Below are positions 1-5,019 of a stretch of 5,019 nt of DNA, in pieces. The notes beneath the pieces were generated by a model, which ran no database searches, was not told the DNA's origin, and saw only the letters and a program-made list of their open reading frames with translations. This stretch comes from Chloroflexota bacterium (lineage in GTDB: Bacteria > Chloroflexota > Dehalococcoidia > JACPPY01), in NCBI GenBank assembly GCA_016189825.1, contig JACPRR010000263.1, positions 1 through 5,019 of the forward strand, written 5' to 3'. A program made the position numbers and the translations under genes. Each line of letters begins with the position of its first letter. The first letter of the stretch is position 1.

Positions 1-1617
1 GATGTTGTTGATGGCTTCCTGGACAATGCGAAACAGTGCGACCTCCAGGTGCGGAGGCAGTCTCACTTCCCGGTGGTCCGCCTCGACAGTCGTCTCCACC
101 CCTTTTTCCTGGAGGTGTGTCTCGGCATACCAGCGAATGGCCGGCACCAGGCCAAGGTCCTCTAAGGCCGAAGGGCGGAGGTCGAGGATGAGGCGGCGCA
201 TCTCTTCCAGCAAACGTTTCACGATGCTTTGGGCCTCTCGGACTTGATCGACAGCCTCGGCGTCACCCTCCTTCAGGCCGTAGCTGGCGCGGTCAAGGGC
301 GATGGACAATGCGCCGATCGTCTGGGCCGTTTCATCGTGCAGCTCCCGCGCGAGCCTTCGCCGCTCTTGTTCCTGGGCGGAGATCACCTTGCCCAGGGCC
401 TCAGTCAGGCGGGCCGTGCGCTGCTTCACCTGTGTCTCAGCCTCTCCCTTTGCCCGGCTTATCACCTGGTATGCGTCTCTCAACTGCATACGCATCGCCT
501 CAAGGCTGGCCGCCAGTGTCTCGACCTCGTCCTGGGCGGTCACGTTGATTGGGGTTTCCAGGTCCCCCTTTGCCATGCGTTGTGCTGCAGCGGTCAACTG
601 TTCCGTCGGCCTGATCACCTGTCGCCTGGTGATCAAAAAGGCCACGAGGAGGGTCCCACCGAACCCGAGCGTCGTCGCCAGCAATATCCTCCTCCGCAAC
701 TCCTCCGGCAAAGCCAGGGCCACGTCCTTGGGCTGCTCAAGGAGGATGTAGAATGGGGAGGCGCCCAACGGTACTACCGCCATCACATGGGCCGAGAAAG
801 CCTCGCCGGCAGAGGGCTCATGCATGATGGCGGCACCCTTTTGCCGGGCGGCGAGGTCTTTGATGAATGGGAAGTGCTGGCTTGTCTCGCCTGGCTTGCC
901 TTCCTCCCCGATTGCCAATACGGTGAGCCCATTGCAGTCTACGACTTCCAGGTGGTACGTCGCCTCCAATTCGTCCCCCGGTGCTGCTGTGGTCGACGCA
1001 CCTCCGGCTGTCCGCCAGTAAGCACCCGGGCTATACGCGGTTGAGCTATTGACCGAAACGGTGTGGACAGCAACCCAGAACGTTTCTGAGCCGACCCGAT
1101 CGTCAAACGGCACTAGCATCGTCGCGAAGGGAATGGCGCCCGGTATGGTGCTCACAGCCGGCAGGGCCAAGAACTGATTTTGACCCATTTGGGCCGCCCA
1201 CGAGGCCACCTGCGTGGCTTGCTTGCCCTGGGGAGCCACCGGCTCGCCGACCGCAGCCCTTATCCGGCCATCACCGGCAACAATCCAAACTCCAGTGATC
1301 CGGAAGAAAGGGAACGGGTCTGTTCCAGAAAGGTGCCTCAGCAACTCCCGTGCTGCGATATCGGAGGCCTCTCCGGCCCATAAGGGGAACTCGTCGAAAA
1401 CTTCATGAACGTCCCGGCTAACGTGGAGGAAATCTCTCTCAACGATGCCAGCCACGGTGTAGGCGGTAGCAAGGCGCTCTTCGTACACCAGTTGCGTGGC
1501 CTCTCGTACAGAAAGGAAGCCCACAGTGGCAAACGCGCCAAACAAGACGATCAGCCCCACGGCGACGTGGAGCATGATGCGTCTTTGTATACCCAATCGC
1601 TCGAACCGCCGCGCCAC
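1..1617 (-). CDS. Membrane sensor histidine kinase, NarL/DegS-type (HisKA_3), C-terminus cut by window edge
   Basis: The frame is open on the minus strand from about 1758 to position 1, giving 539 residues from the chosen start. Helix TM1 is at residues 14-36. An extracytoplasmic sensor of about 270 residues follows, probably a double Cache fold, with Cache-like strands at 104-119 (FFRITGVWIVAGDGRI) and 225-239. TM2 is at 311-330. HAMP spans about 331-380 with Pro337 and a DE pair at 363-364, and a coiled-coil linker runs to about 410. HisKA_3 covers about 415-485, with RRLARELHDETAQTIGAL around the phospho-acceptor His427. Its DxxxQ motif (Asp428, Gln432) is the one linked to phosphatase activity in this family. 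The window ends in the ATPase N-box (QEAINNI, Asn538). The family autophosphorylates on His and passes phosphate to a LuxR-type response regulator, usually encoded next door, here beyond position 1. GTG 1617 is preferred because AGGAAAG lies 7 bases upstream. GTG 1647 (10 residues longer) is the alternative, and ATG 1575 sits inside TM1. Ligand unknown. Confidence 0.93.
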   Translation of the reverse strand, partial: MARRFERLGIQRRIMLHVAVGLIVLFGAFATVGFLSVREATQLVYEERLATAYTVAGIVERDFLHVSRDVHEVFDEFPLWAGEASDIAARELLRHLSGTDPFPFFRITGVWIVAGDGRIRAAVGEPVAPQGKQATQVASWAAQMGQNQFLALPAVSTIPGAIPFATMLVPFDDRVGSETFWVAVHTVSVNSSTAYSPGAYWRTAGGASTTAAPGDELEATYHLEVVDCNGLTVLAIGEEGKPGETSQHFPFIKDLAARQKGAAIMHEPSAGEAFSAHVMAVVPLGASPFYILLEQPKDVALALPEELRRRILLATTLGFGGTLLVAFLITRRQVIRPTEQLTAAAQRMAKGDLETPINVTAQDEVETLAASLEAMRMQLRDAYQVISRAKGEAETQVKQRTARLTEALGKVISAQEQERRRLARELHDETAQTIGALSIALDRASYGLKEGDAEAVDQVREAQSIVKRLLEEMRRLILDLRPSALEDLGLVPAIRWYAETHLQEKGVETTVEADHREVRLPPHLEVALFRIVQEAINNI

Positions 1618-1672
1618 GTCTTTTCTTTCCTGTGACGTACGTCCCACAAGGAAGCCCCCTTGGGCTGAGGCA

Positions 1673-1701
1673 ATAATAAGGCTCGCACAGCTATTACGCA
1701 A
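1673..1701 (-). promoter_or_regulatory. Possible sigma70-type promoter of the histidine kinase gene
   Basis: On the minus strand, TTGCGT (1701-1696) is followed after 17 bases by TATTAT (1678-1673). The -10 box matches the consensus at 5 of 6 bases and the -35 at only about 3 of 6. Transcription would begin near 1666, leaving a leader of about 20-50 bases before the candidate GTG starts at 1647 and 1617. This is a weak, position-based call. Confidence 0.35.
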
Positions 1702-1739
1702 GAGAAACGGCGATTGGGCCAGAGAGTCGTCGCCCCAAA

Positions 1740-1762
1740 TTGACAGACTTGAACACTGTCAA
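1740..1762. promoter_or_regulatory. Candidate operator: TTGACAG-N9-CTGTCAA inverted repeat
   Basis: Two perfect 7-base arms (1740-1746 and 1756-1762) flank a 9-base spacer. The repeat covers the -35 hexamer and most of the promoter spacer of the dehydratase gene, and it lies in the divergent region shared with the histidine kinase gene. Its geometry fits a dimeric helix-turn-helix repressor. A related palindrome sits at the same place in the promoter before the crotonase gene (3156-3169). The cognate regulator is not in the window. Confidence 0.5.
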
Positions 1763-1769
1763 CTATCAT
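1740..1769 (+). promoter_or_regulatory. Sigma70-type promoter of the dehydratase gene, overlapped by an inverted repeat
   Basis: TTGACA (1740-1745) is a perfect -35 hexamer, followed after 18 bases by TATCAT (1764-1769), which matches the -10 consensus at 5 of 6 positions. The start point would be near 1776, so the leader would be only about a dozen bases and would open almost at the Shine-Dalgarno sequence. The -35 box is also the left arm of the inverted repeat listed next, so a protein bound there would probably block RNA polymerase. Confidence 0.6.
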
Positions 1770-1776
1770 CCCGAAA

Positions 1777-1782
1777 GGGAGG
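1777..1782 (+). promoter_or_regulatory. Ribosome binding site of the dehydratase gene
   Basis: GGGAGG lies 6 bases before ATG 1789. This supports that ATG as the start and sits at or next to the predicted transcript 5' end. Confidence 0.75.
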
Positions 1783-1788
1783 CCGCAC

Positions 1789-3093
1789 ATGAACGTGTTC
1801 GAGGCCGAGATCGCGAAATATGAGCGCAGGCTCGAGAAGATCGAGCGCAACCCCAACCCCAACATGGCGGCCAGCAACAAGCTCCTCTACCAGGTACAGT
1901 TGGAGGACAACCGGGAGCACTTGAGGGCCTGGCGCGAGGGCAAGGATTTTGTCGGCGTGGCTACCGGCGGCATGCTGATGCGGTGCTTCGGCGATTTCGG
2001 CAGGCTCAACCTGGTGCGCATAGCAGACAGGCTGGCGACCGGGCGCGCCGAGCAGTGTGTTGACATGGTGGGCGCCCTTGGACTGCCTGACTACGCCTGC
2101 GACAGGACCGTCCTCTTCCTTCCTCTCGCAACAGCGGGCGACGACCTGCCCAAGCCCAGGATCATCGTGTCGAGGACTGGGGCGTGCGAGGTGGTGAATG
2201 ACACGCACAGGACCCTGGCGCATCTTCTCGGCGTGCCCGTATTCACTGTAGACATACCCCTGGGAGACCCTGACCAGGAGAACCTCGCCTATGTGGTCAA
2301 GCAGCTTGAAGCGCTCATCGAGTTCGTTGAAACCCACTTGCCGGGCGCCCGCTTCAACGAGAGCAAGCTCCGGGAGTACCAGGAGCTGGGGCGGCGCTGG
2401 CGCGCCGCCCTCCACGACATCGGCGAGATGCGCAAGCTTATCCCCTGTCCCGAACACCCCCGCGACGTATTCCGGGAGCCGCTGTTCCCCGAAGAGTTCA
2501 CAAACTCCCCACTTATCGTGAAATACTACGAGGACTTCCGAGACGAACTTCGCGGACGCGTGGCGAGAAGATGGTCGCCGGTCGGCGAAGAGAGGTTGCG
2601 TATCGTATGGGCCATCACCGGGCCCTACGGCAGCAACATCTGGGACTACCTCGCCAAACGGGGAGTCGCCGTGCCATTCTGGCACTACGGGGGGTCGAAG
2701 CGGAATTTCCTGGGGCCGAATTTCGGGGACACTGAGGAGTACGGCAGGAAACTGAGCCCGCTCGAAGAGGAAGCCCGTATGTGGATGTACAACTCGTGGG
2801 GAGGCGGCGGGGAGCGCTGGATCGGTGACACCATTAACGCCTGCCGCGAGTTCCGTGCGGACGGCCTGGTGTTATTCGAGCAGACGGGCTGCCTGCCGGT
2901 GGTCGGGCTCGGCCATGTTATCGCCGGCCGTCTCGAACAGCAGATGCACATACCGGTGTGGCGCATCGAAGGCAGGCAACTGCTGGGACGCAGTGAGGGT
3001 GTCGAAGCACAGTTCATGGCCGGACTTGAAGAATTCGTGGACCTGTGCTTTCAGCGGAAAGAGGCGGCGCTTCTAAGAAGCCAACCATCGTGA
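1789..3093 (+). CDS. 2-hydroxyacyl-CoA dehydratase / benzoyl-CoA reductase-type subunit (HgdB/FldB/BcrC superfamily)
   Basis: The protein has 434 residues, within the usual range for subunits of this superfamily. The family carries a [4Fe-4S] cluster in each subunit and, after one-electron activation by an ATP-dependent activator, removes water from 2-hydroxyacyl-CoA or reduces aryl-CoA. The likely cluster cysteines are Cys104 (YACDRTVLFL), Cys133 (TGACEVVNDTHRTLAHLLG, followed by the family-typical PVFTVDIP) and Cys368 (LFEQTGCLPVVGLG). The last matches the usual DGvi...sCkp...G region and leads into IPVWRIEG. A Rossmann-like repeat begins near 270 (RIVWAITGPYGSNIWDYL). The N-terminal 50 residues are charged and probably helical. 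There is no signal peptide, so it should be cytoplasmic. Characterised enzymes are usually heterodimers encoded by adjacent genes, but here the next gene is a crotonase 175 bases away and no partner or activator is visible. The exact reaction cannot be assigned, and a benzoyl-CoA-reductase-like role is possible. Confidence 0.88.
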   Translation: MNVFEAEIAKYERRLEKIERNPNPNMAASNKLLYQVQLEDNREHLRAWREGKDFVGVATGGMLMRCFGDFGRLNLVRIADRLATGRAEQCVDMVGALGLPDYACDRTVLFLPLATAGDDLPKPRIIVSRTGACEVVNDTHRTLAHLLGVPVFTVDIPLGDPDQENLAYVVKQLEALIEFVETHLPGARFNESKLREYQELGRRWRAALHDIGEMRKLIPCPEHPRDVFREPLFPEEFTNSPLIVKYYEDFRDELRGRVARRWSPVGEERLRIVWAITGPYGSNIWDYLAKRGVAVPFWHYGGSKRNFLGPNFGDTEEYGRKLSPLEEEARMWMYNSWGGGGERWIGDTINACREFRADGLVLFEQTGCLPVVGLGHVIAGRLEQQMHIPVWRIEGRQLLGRSEGVEAQFMAGLEEFVDLCFQRKEAALLRSQPS

Positions 3094-3155
3094 AACACGT
3101 TTCATCCCAGCGAGTCATCGCCGCGGAAGGGCCCGGCCTCTGGGCCAGCTTGCGC

Positions 3156-3169
3156 CTTGACATGTCAAG
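3156..3169. promoter_or_regulatory. Candidate operator: perfect 14-base palindrome CTTGACATGTCAAG
   Basis: The 14 bases are identical on both strands. The palindrome consists of TTGACA and TGTCAA joined without a gap and covers the -35 box plus the start of the spacer. The same two half-sites, separated by 11 bases, overlap the dehydratase promoter at 1740-1762. A spacing difference of about one helical turn would keep both half-sites on the same face of the DNA. A shared repressor is inferred, not shown. Confidence 0.5.
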
Positions 3170-3186
3170 AATGGTCTGTGCATAAT
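3156..3186 (+). promoter_or_regulatory. Sigma70-type promoter of the crotonase gene, overlapped by a perfect palindrome
   Basis: A perfect -35 box TTGACA (3157-3162) is followed after 18 bases by CATAAT (3181-3186), a 5/6 match to the -10 consensus. The predicted start is near 3193, giving a leader of about 75 bases. The -35 box lies inside the palindrome at 3156-3169. A promoter here means this gene need not depend on read-through from the dehydratase gene. Confidence 0.6.
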
Positions 3187-3200
3187 GCGGCTTTGGGCGC

Positions 3201-3230
3201 GAGGCCCCCGGAACACCAGCTCCAGGCCTC
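3201..3230 (+). other. Inverted repeat in the predicted leader of the crotonase gene
   Basis: GAGGCC (3201-3206) and GGCCTC (3225-3230) are complementary. They enclose 18 bases in which GGA and TCC can pair further. The stem would form near the 5' end of the predicted leader, well before the Shine-Dalgarno sequence. It has no T-tract and is not an obvious terminator. It could stabilise the 5' end or be incidental. Confidence 0.3.
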
Positions 3231-3253
3231 ACACGTTCGCTGCTAACGATTGT

Positions 3254-3260
3254 AGGAGGT
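3254..3260 (+). promoter_or_regulatory. Strong ribosome binding site that fixes a GTG start
   Basis: AGGAGGT, a near-perfect Shine-Dalgarno sequence, ends 8 bases before GTG 3269. The homology to the crotonase family begins immediately after this codon, so GTG is the start. Confidence 0.85.
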
Positions 3261-3268
3261 AATACGTC

Positions 3269-4078
3269 GTGTCGAAATACAGCACCATCATACTCGAAAA
3301 GGACAACAAGATCGCCAGGCTCATACTGAACAGGCCTGAGAAGCTGAATGCCCTCAGCATGCAGACGTTTGGCGAGTTCAAGGATGCACTGGAGGACCTC
3401 GCTGCGGACGACAGCATCAGCGTGGTGATCCTCAAGGGTGCGGGGCGCGCCTTCTGCGCCGGCCTCGAGCTCAGCCCGGAGGCGCGGATCGAGCACCAGA
3501 ACCTGTCATACGTCCAGGACAGGCTCAGGCTGCAGCATAACCTCGCCCGCTTTTTGCAGATATGGGACCTGCCGAAGCCGGTGATCGCCCAGGTGCACGG
3601 CTACTGCATCGGCGCCGCTGTGGAAATGGTCTCCCTCACCGATATCACTATCGTCTCCGAAGATTGTCAGATTAGCTGGCCACGGATGCTGCTGGCTGCG
3701 GGCGCCGAAGGACCTTTCTGGCTCCCGCTCGTAGGCATCAAGAAGACCAAGGAGTACTCATTCCTGCGCGGCATCCCCGTCCTCGGCACCGAAGCGGTGC
3801 GCGTCGGCTGGGCTAACCGGGCCTATCCGCTCGACCAGCTCGAAAAGGAAGTGGAGGCTATCGCCAAAGAGGTCGCCAAGATTCCCCTCGAGATGCTCTC
3901 CACGGAGAAGGCGGCAATAAACAGGGCCCAGGAGCTGACCGGCTTCAGACAGAGCCTTGCTATCGGCATGGAGTATGACAATATGGTCCGGCTCACCCCG
4001 GCCTCAAGGAACGCGATCCAGCGGGTTATCGACGAAGGCCATAAGGAAGCCGCGAAGTGGAGAAAAGAGCGCGCTTAA
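3269..4078 (+). CDS. Enoyl-CoA hydratase/isomerase (crotonase superfamily), second catalytic Glu replaced
   Basis: The 269-residue protein starts at GTG and has the usual length for a crotonase. Family landmarks are LILNRPEKLNALS (18-30), the first oxyanion-hole strand GAGRAFCAGLEL (57-68), and the second oxyanion helix HGYCIGAAVEM (110-120). WLPLVG (151-156) follows, and the C-terminal helices are lysine-rich. Aligned by eye with rat mitochondrial crotonase, Glu119 matches catalytic Glu144, but the place of Glu164 is taken by Arg139 (SWPRM instead of a QPE-type motif). In crotonases both glutamates normally activate water for hydration, so this enzyme may be an isomerase, dehydratase or other crotonase-fold activity rather than a classical hydratase. 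It lies between a dehydratase-type gene and a CoA-transferase gene and probably acts on the same acyl-CoA pathway in the cytoplasm. The substrate is unknown. Confidence 0.92.
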   Translation: MSKYSTIILEKDNKIARLILNRPEKLNALSMQTFGEFKDALEDLAADDSISVVILKGAGRAFCAGLELSPEARIEHQNLSYVQDRLRLQHNLARFLQIWDLPKPVIAQVHGYCIGAAVEMVSLTDITIVSEDCQISWPRMLLAAGAEGPFWLPLVGIKKTKEYSFLRGIPVLGTEAVRVGWANRAYPLDQLEKEVEAIAKEVAKIPLEMLSTEKAAINRAQELTGFRQSLAIGMEYDNMVRLTPASRNAIQRVIDEGHKEAAKWRKERA

Positions 4079-4115
4079 TACAAACGAACTAAGTGATGAT
4101 GCATCCCTATGGGTG

Positions 4116-4137
4116 GCACAGGCGTCCCTGCCTGTGC
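4116..4137. repeat. Inverted repeat GCACAGGC-N6-GCCTGTGC, probably a dispersed repeat element
   Basis: Perfect 8-base arms (4116-4123 and 4130-4137) surround the 6-base loop GTCCCT. An outer GTGGC (4113-4117) can alternatively pair with GCCAC (4143-4147). It begins 37 bases after the crotonase stop codon, so it could protect the transcript 3' end. There is no T-tract, so it is not a standard intrinsic terminator. Similar GGCACAGGCGTCCC-type palindromes occur as dispersed repeats in several bacterial genomes, but that is from memory and not checked here. Confidence 0.6.
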
Positions 4138-4190
4138 GCCATGCCACAAATTCTAAGGCGCTCGTATTAGTGCGCGCGAGAAATCGAGAC

Positions 4191-4220
4191 GTAGTGCGCC
4201 CCCAAGGGGGCGCATCCTAC
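4191..4220. repeat. Long GC-rich inverted repeat, REP-like
   Basis: TGCGCCCCC (4195-4203) and GGGGGCGCA (4206-4214) are perfect 9-base complements separated only by AA. They are flanked by GTAG (4191-4194) and CTAC (4217-4220), which also pair once the TC at 4215-4216 is bulged out. The structure ends about 10 bases before the Shine-Dalgarno sequence of the CoA-transferase gene, so a hairpin in the mRNA could affect its translation or act as an attenuation point. The tight palindrome with GTAG/CTAC ends resembles mobile or dispersed intergenic repeats. Confidence 0.6.
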
Positions 4221-4229
4221 CAGGACAAG

Positions 4230-4235
4230 AGGTGA
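4230..4235 (+). promoter_or_regulatory. Ribosome binding site of the CoA-transferase gene
   Basis: AGGTGA, within AGAGGTGA, ends 7 bases before GTG 4243. No ATG occurs in this frame before 4441, which already lies inside conserved sequence, so this site decides for the GTG start. Confidence 0.7.
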
Positions 4236-4242
4236 TTTAGCA

Positions 4243-5019
4243 GTGACCACATCAGGGACCGTTTCTCCCTCAGTGGAGAGCAGCCGCAAGCAGGAATCGC
4301 CCCTCTCAGGGATTCGGGCGATCGAGCTCGGGGCTTTTCAACAGGCGCCGCTCGCCGCGAGGTGGCTGGCGGAAGCCGGCGCAGAAGTCATCAAGATAGA
4401 GGGTTTGCCCGGAGGCGATCCGACCCGTGGCGTGCAGACGATGGTTGGAAGGGGCCGGCCGGCCGATAGCCACAACTGGATTCACGAGTACCTGAACAGG
4501 AACAAGAAATCCGTCGGGCTCTATCTGGATAACGAGCGCGCCCGGGAAGTAGTTTACAAGCTCGTTCGCAATTCCGACGTCTTCGTCACCAACCTCAGAG
4601 AACCCACGCTTGAGAAATGGGGCGTCACTTTTGAGGCGCTCGCCGAGGTCAACCCCCGCCTGATCTACGCTCGCGGCACCGGGCTGGGCACGACAGGCGC
4701 CGAAGCCGGAAAGCCCGCGCTCGACATGATCGGTCAGGCGAGGAGCGGCCTGCTCAGCGTTGTGGGCGACCTGGAGTCCTTCAGCATGAAGGGGGGGCTC
4801 TCGCCCTGCGACAAGGTTTCCTCACTGCAACTGGCGTTCGCAGTCTCGCTGGCGCTCGTCGCCAGGGAACGGACGGGCCGCGGCCAGAAGGTCGACGCTT
4901 CTCTTCTCGGCGCCGGCATCTATCTCCTGGCGCACGAGATGCAATACTTCACCGGCACCGGAACACAGACCGCGGTCGTCAACAGGAAAGGCGTCGCCAA
5001 TCCTCTGCGGAACACGTAC
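4243..5019 (+). CDS. Class III CoA-transferase, CaiB/BaiF/Frc family, C-terminus cut by window edge
   Basis: The frame is open from GTG 4243 through the window end, giving 259 residues, about 60-65% of the usual 380-430. The enzymes move CoA between an acyl-CoA donor and a carboxylate through an aspartyl-CoA thioester. After about 20 variable residues the conserved N-terminus appears: LSGIRAIELGAFQQAPLAAR (21-40), then AEAGAEVIKIEGLPGGDPTR (43-62). LNRNKKSVGLYL (84-95) and SDVFVTNLREPTLEKWGV (111-128) follow, and LIYARGTGLGTTG (140-152) precedes the active-site region PALDMIGQARSGLL, where Asp161 is the expected nucleophile. The ERTGRGQKVDASLLGAG segment (209-225) is also typical. It lies 164 bases after the crotonase gene and has no obvious promoter of its own, so it may depend on read-through past two inverted repeats. 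Donor and acceptor acids cannot be told from sequence, and racemases of the same fold (AMACR type) remain a less likely alternative. Confidence 0.92.
   Translation, partial: MTTSGTVSPSVESSRKQESPLSGIRAIELGAFQQAPLAARWLAEAGAEVIKIEGLPGGDPTRGVQTMVGRGRPADSHNWIHEYLNRNKKSVGLYLDNERAREVVYKLVRNSDVFVTNLREPTLEKWGVTFEALAEVNPRLIYARGTGLGTTGAEAGKPALDMIGQARSGLLSVVGDLESFSMKGGLSPCDKVSSLQLAFAVSLALVARERTGRGQKVDASLLGAGIYLLAHEMQYFTGTGTQTAVVNRKGVANPLRNTY

Noticed and set aside
229..1044. Plus-strand open frame of 271 codons across the kinase region, with smaller overlapping ones.
   Set aside because: The minus strand here reads continuously as HAMP, HisKA_3 and sensor-kinase sequence, while the plus-strand translation is low-complexity and matches no family.
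1551..1880. Minus-strand open frame of 109 codons between the kinase and dehydratase genes.
   Set aside because: It overlaps the starts of both genes in a frame different from the kinase and crosses the promoter region. No family resemblance is seen.
1759..2685. Open frame of about 300 codons on the minus strand, antisense to the dehydratase gene.
   Set aside because: It mirrors the codons of a clearly conserved plus-strand protein in GC-rich DNA, and its translation shows no recognisable domain. It is a shadow frame.
3130..3146. GGCCC/GGGCC inverted repeat after the dehydratase gene, considered as a terminator.
   Set aside because: The stem is only 5 bases and no T-tract follows, and the next bases lead straight into a promoter. 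It does not qualify as an intrinsic terminator.
3014..3496. Minus-strand open frame of 160 codons across the gap and the crotonase start.
   Set aside because: It is antisense to conserved coding sequence and to the promoter and Shine-Dalgarno signals, with no ribosome binding site of its own or recognisable product.
4097..4220. The intergenic inverted repeats, considered as a CRISPR fragment or attachment site.
   Set aside because: The two repeats differ from each other, there is no regular repeat-spacer pattern, and no integrase, cas or tRNA gene is present.
3957..4235. Plus-strand open frame of 92 codons overlapping the crotonase 3' end and the intergenic repeats.
   Set aside because: It starts inside the crotonase gene in another frame and reads through the palindromic repeats. 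Nothing supports it as a gene.

Overview
This is a GC-rich (roughly 60%) bacterial window holding two divergently arranged transcription units. The gene content suggests an anaerobic or facultatively anaerobic bacterium, because oxygen-sensitive 2-hydroxyacyl-CoA dehydratases and benzoyl-CoA-reductase-type proteins are typical of fermenters, sulfate reducers, syntrophs and some Chloroflexota. The sequence alone does not fix the phylum. Initiation at GTG looks common: two plus-strand genes and probably the minus-strand gene use it.

Layout. Positions 1-1617 on the minus strand encode most of a membrane-bound sensor histidine kinase (two transmembrane helices, a large extracytoplasmic Cache-like sensor, HAMP, HisKA_3 with an HDETAQ box, and the start of the ATPase domain). 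Its C-terminus lies beyond position 1. A divergent promoter region (about 1618-1788) separates it from three plus-strand CoA-metabolism genes: a 2-hydroxyacyl-CoA dehydratase/benzoyl-CoA reductase-type subunit (1789-3093), a crotonase-superfamily enoyl-CoA hydratase/isomerase (3269-4078), and the N-terminal 259 residues of a class III (CaiB/BaiF/Frc) CoA-transferase (4243 to the window end).

How the genes could work together (inference). The class III CoA-transferase would load CoA onto a carboxylic acid. The dehydratase-type protein would do radical or low-potential chemistry on a hydroxyacyl- or aryl-CoA, and the crotonase-fold enzyme would hydrate, isomerise or otherwise process the unsaturated acyl-CoA. 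This resembles the logic of the phenyllactate (Fld), carnitine (Cai) and bile-acid (Bai) pathways, but the substrate cannot be named. No second dehydratase subunit and no ATP-dependent activator is seen in the window.

Regulation. Both the dehydratase and the crotonase gene have a good sigma70-type promoter with a TTGACA -35 box, an 18-base spacer and a 5/6-match -10 box. In both, the -35 box is one arm of an inverted repeat whose other arm, TGTCAA, lies inside the spacer. This suggests one shared DNA-binding regulator, and it is the most interesting non-coding signal here. The gap before the CoA-transferase instead holds two GC-rich inverted repeats that look like dispersed repeat elements. 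The gaps of 175 and 164 bases make a tightly coupled operon unlikely, although read-through is possible.
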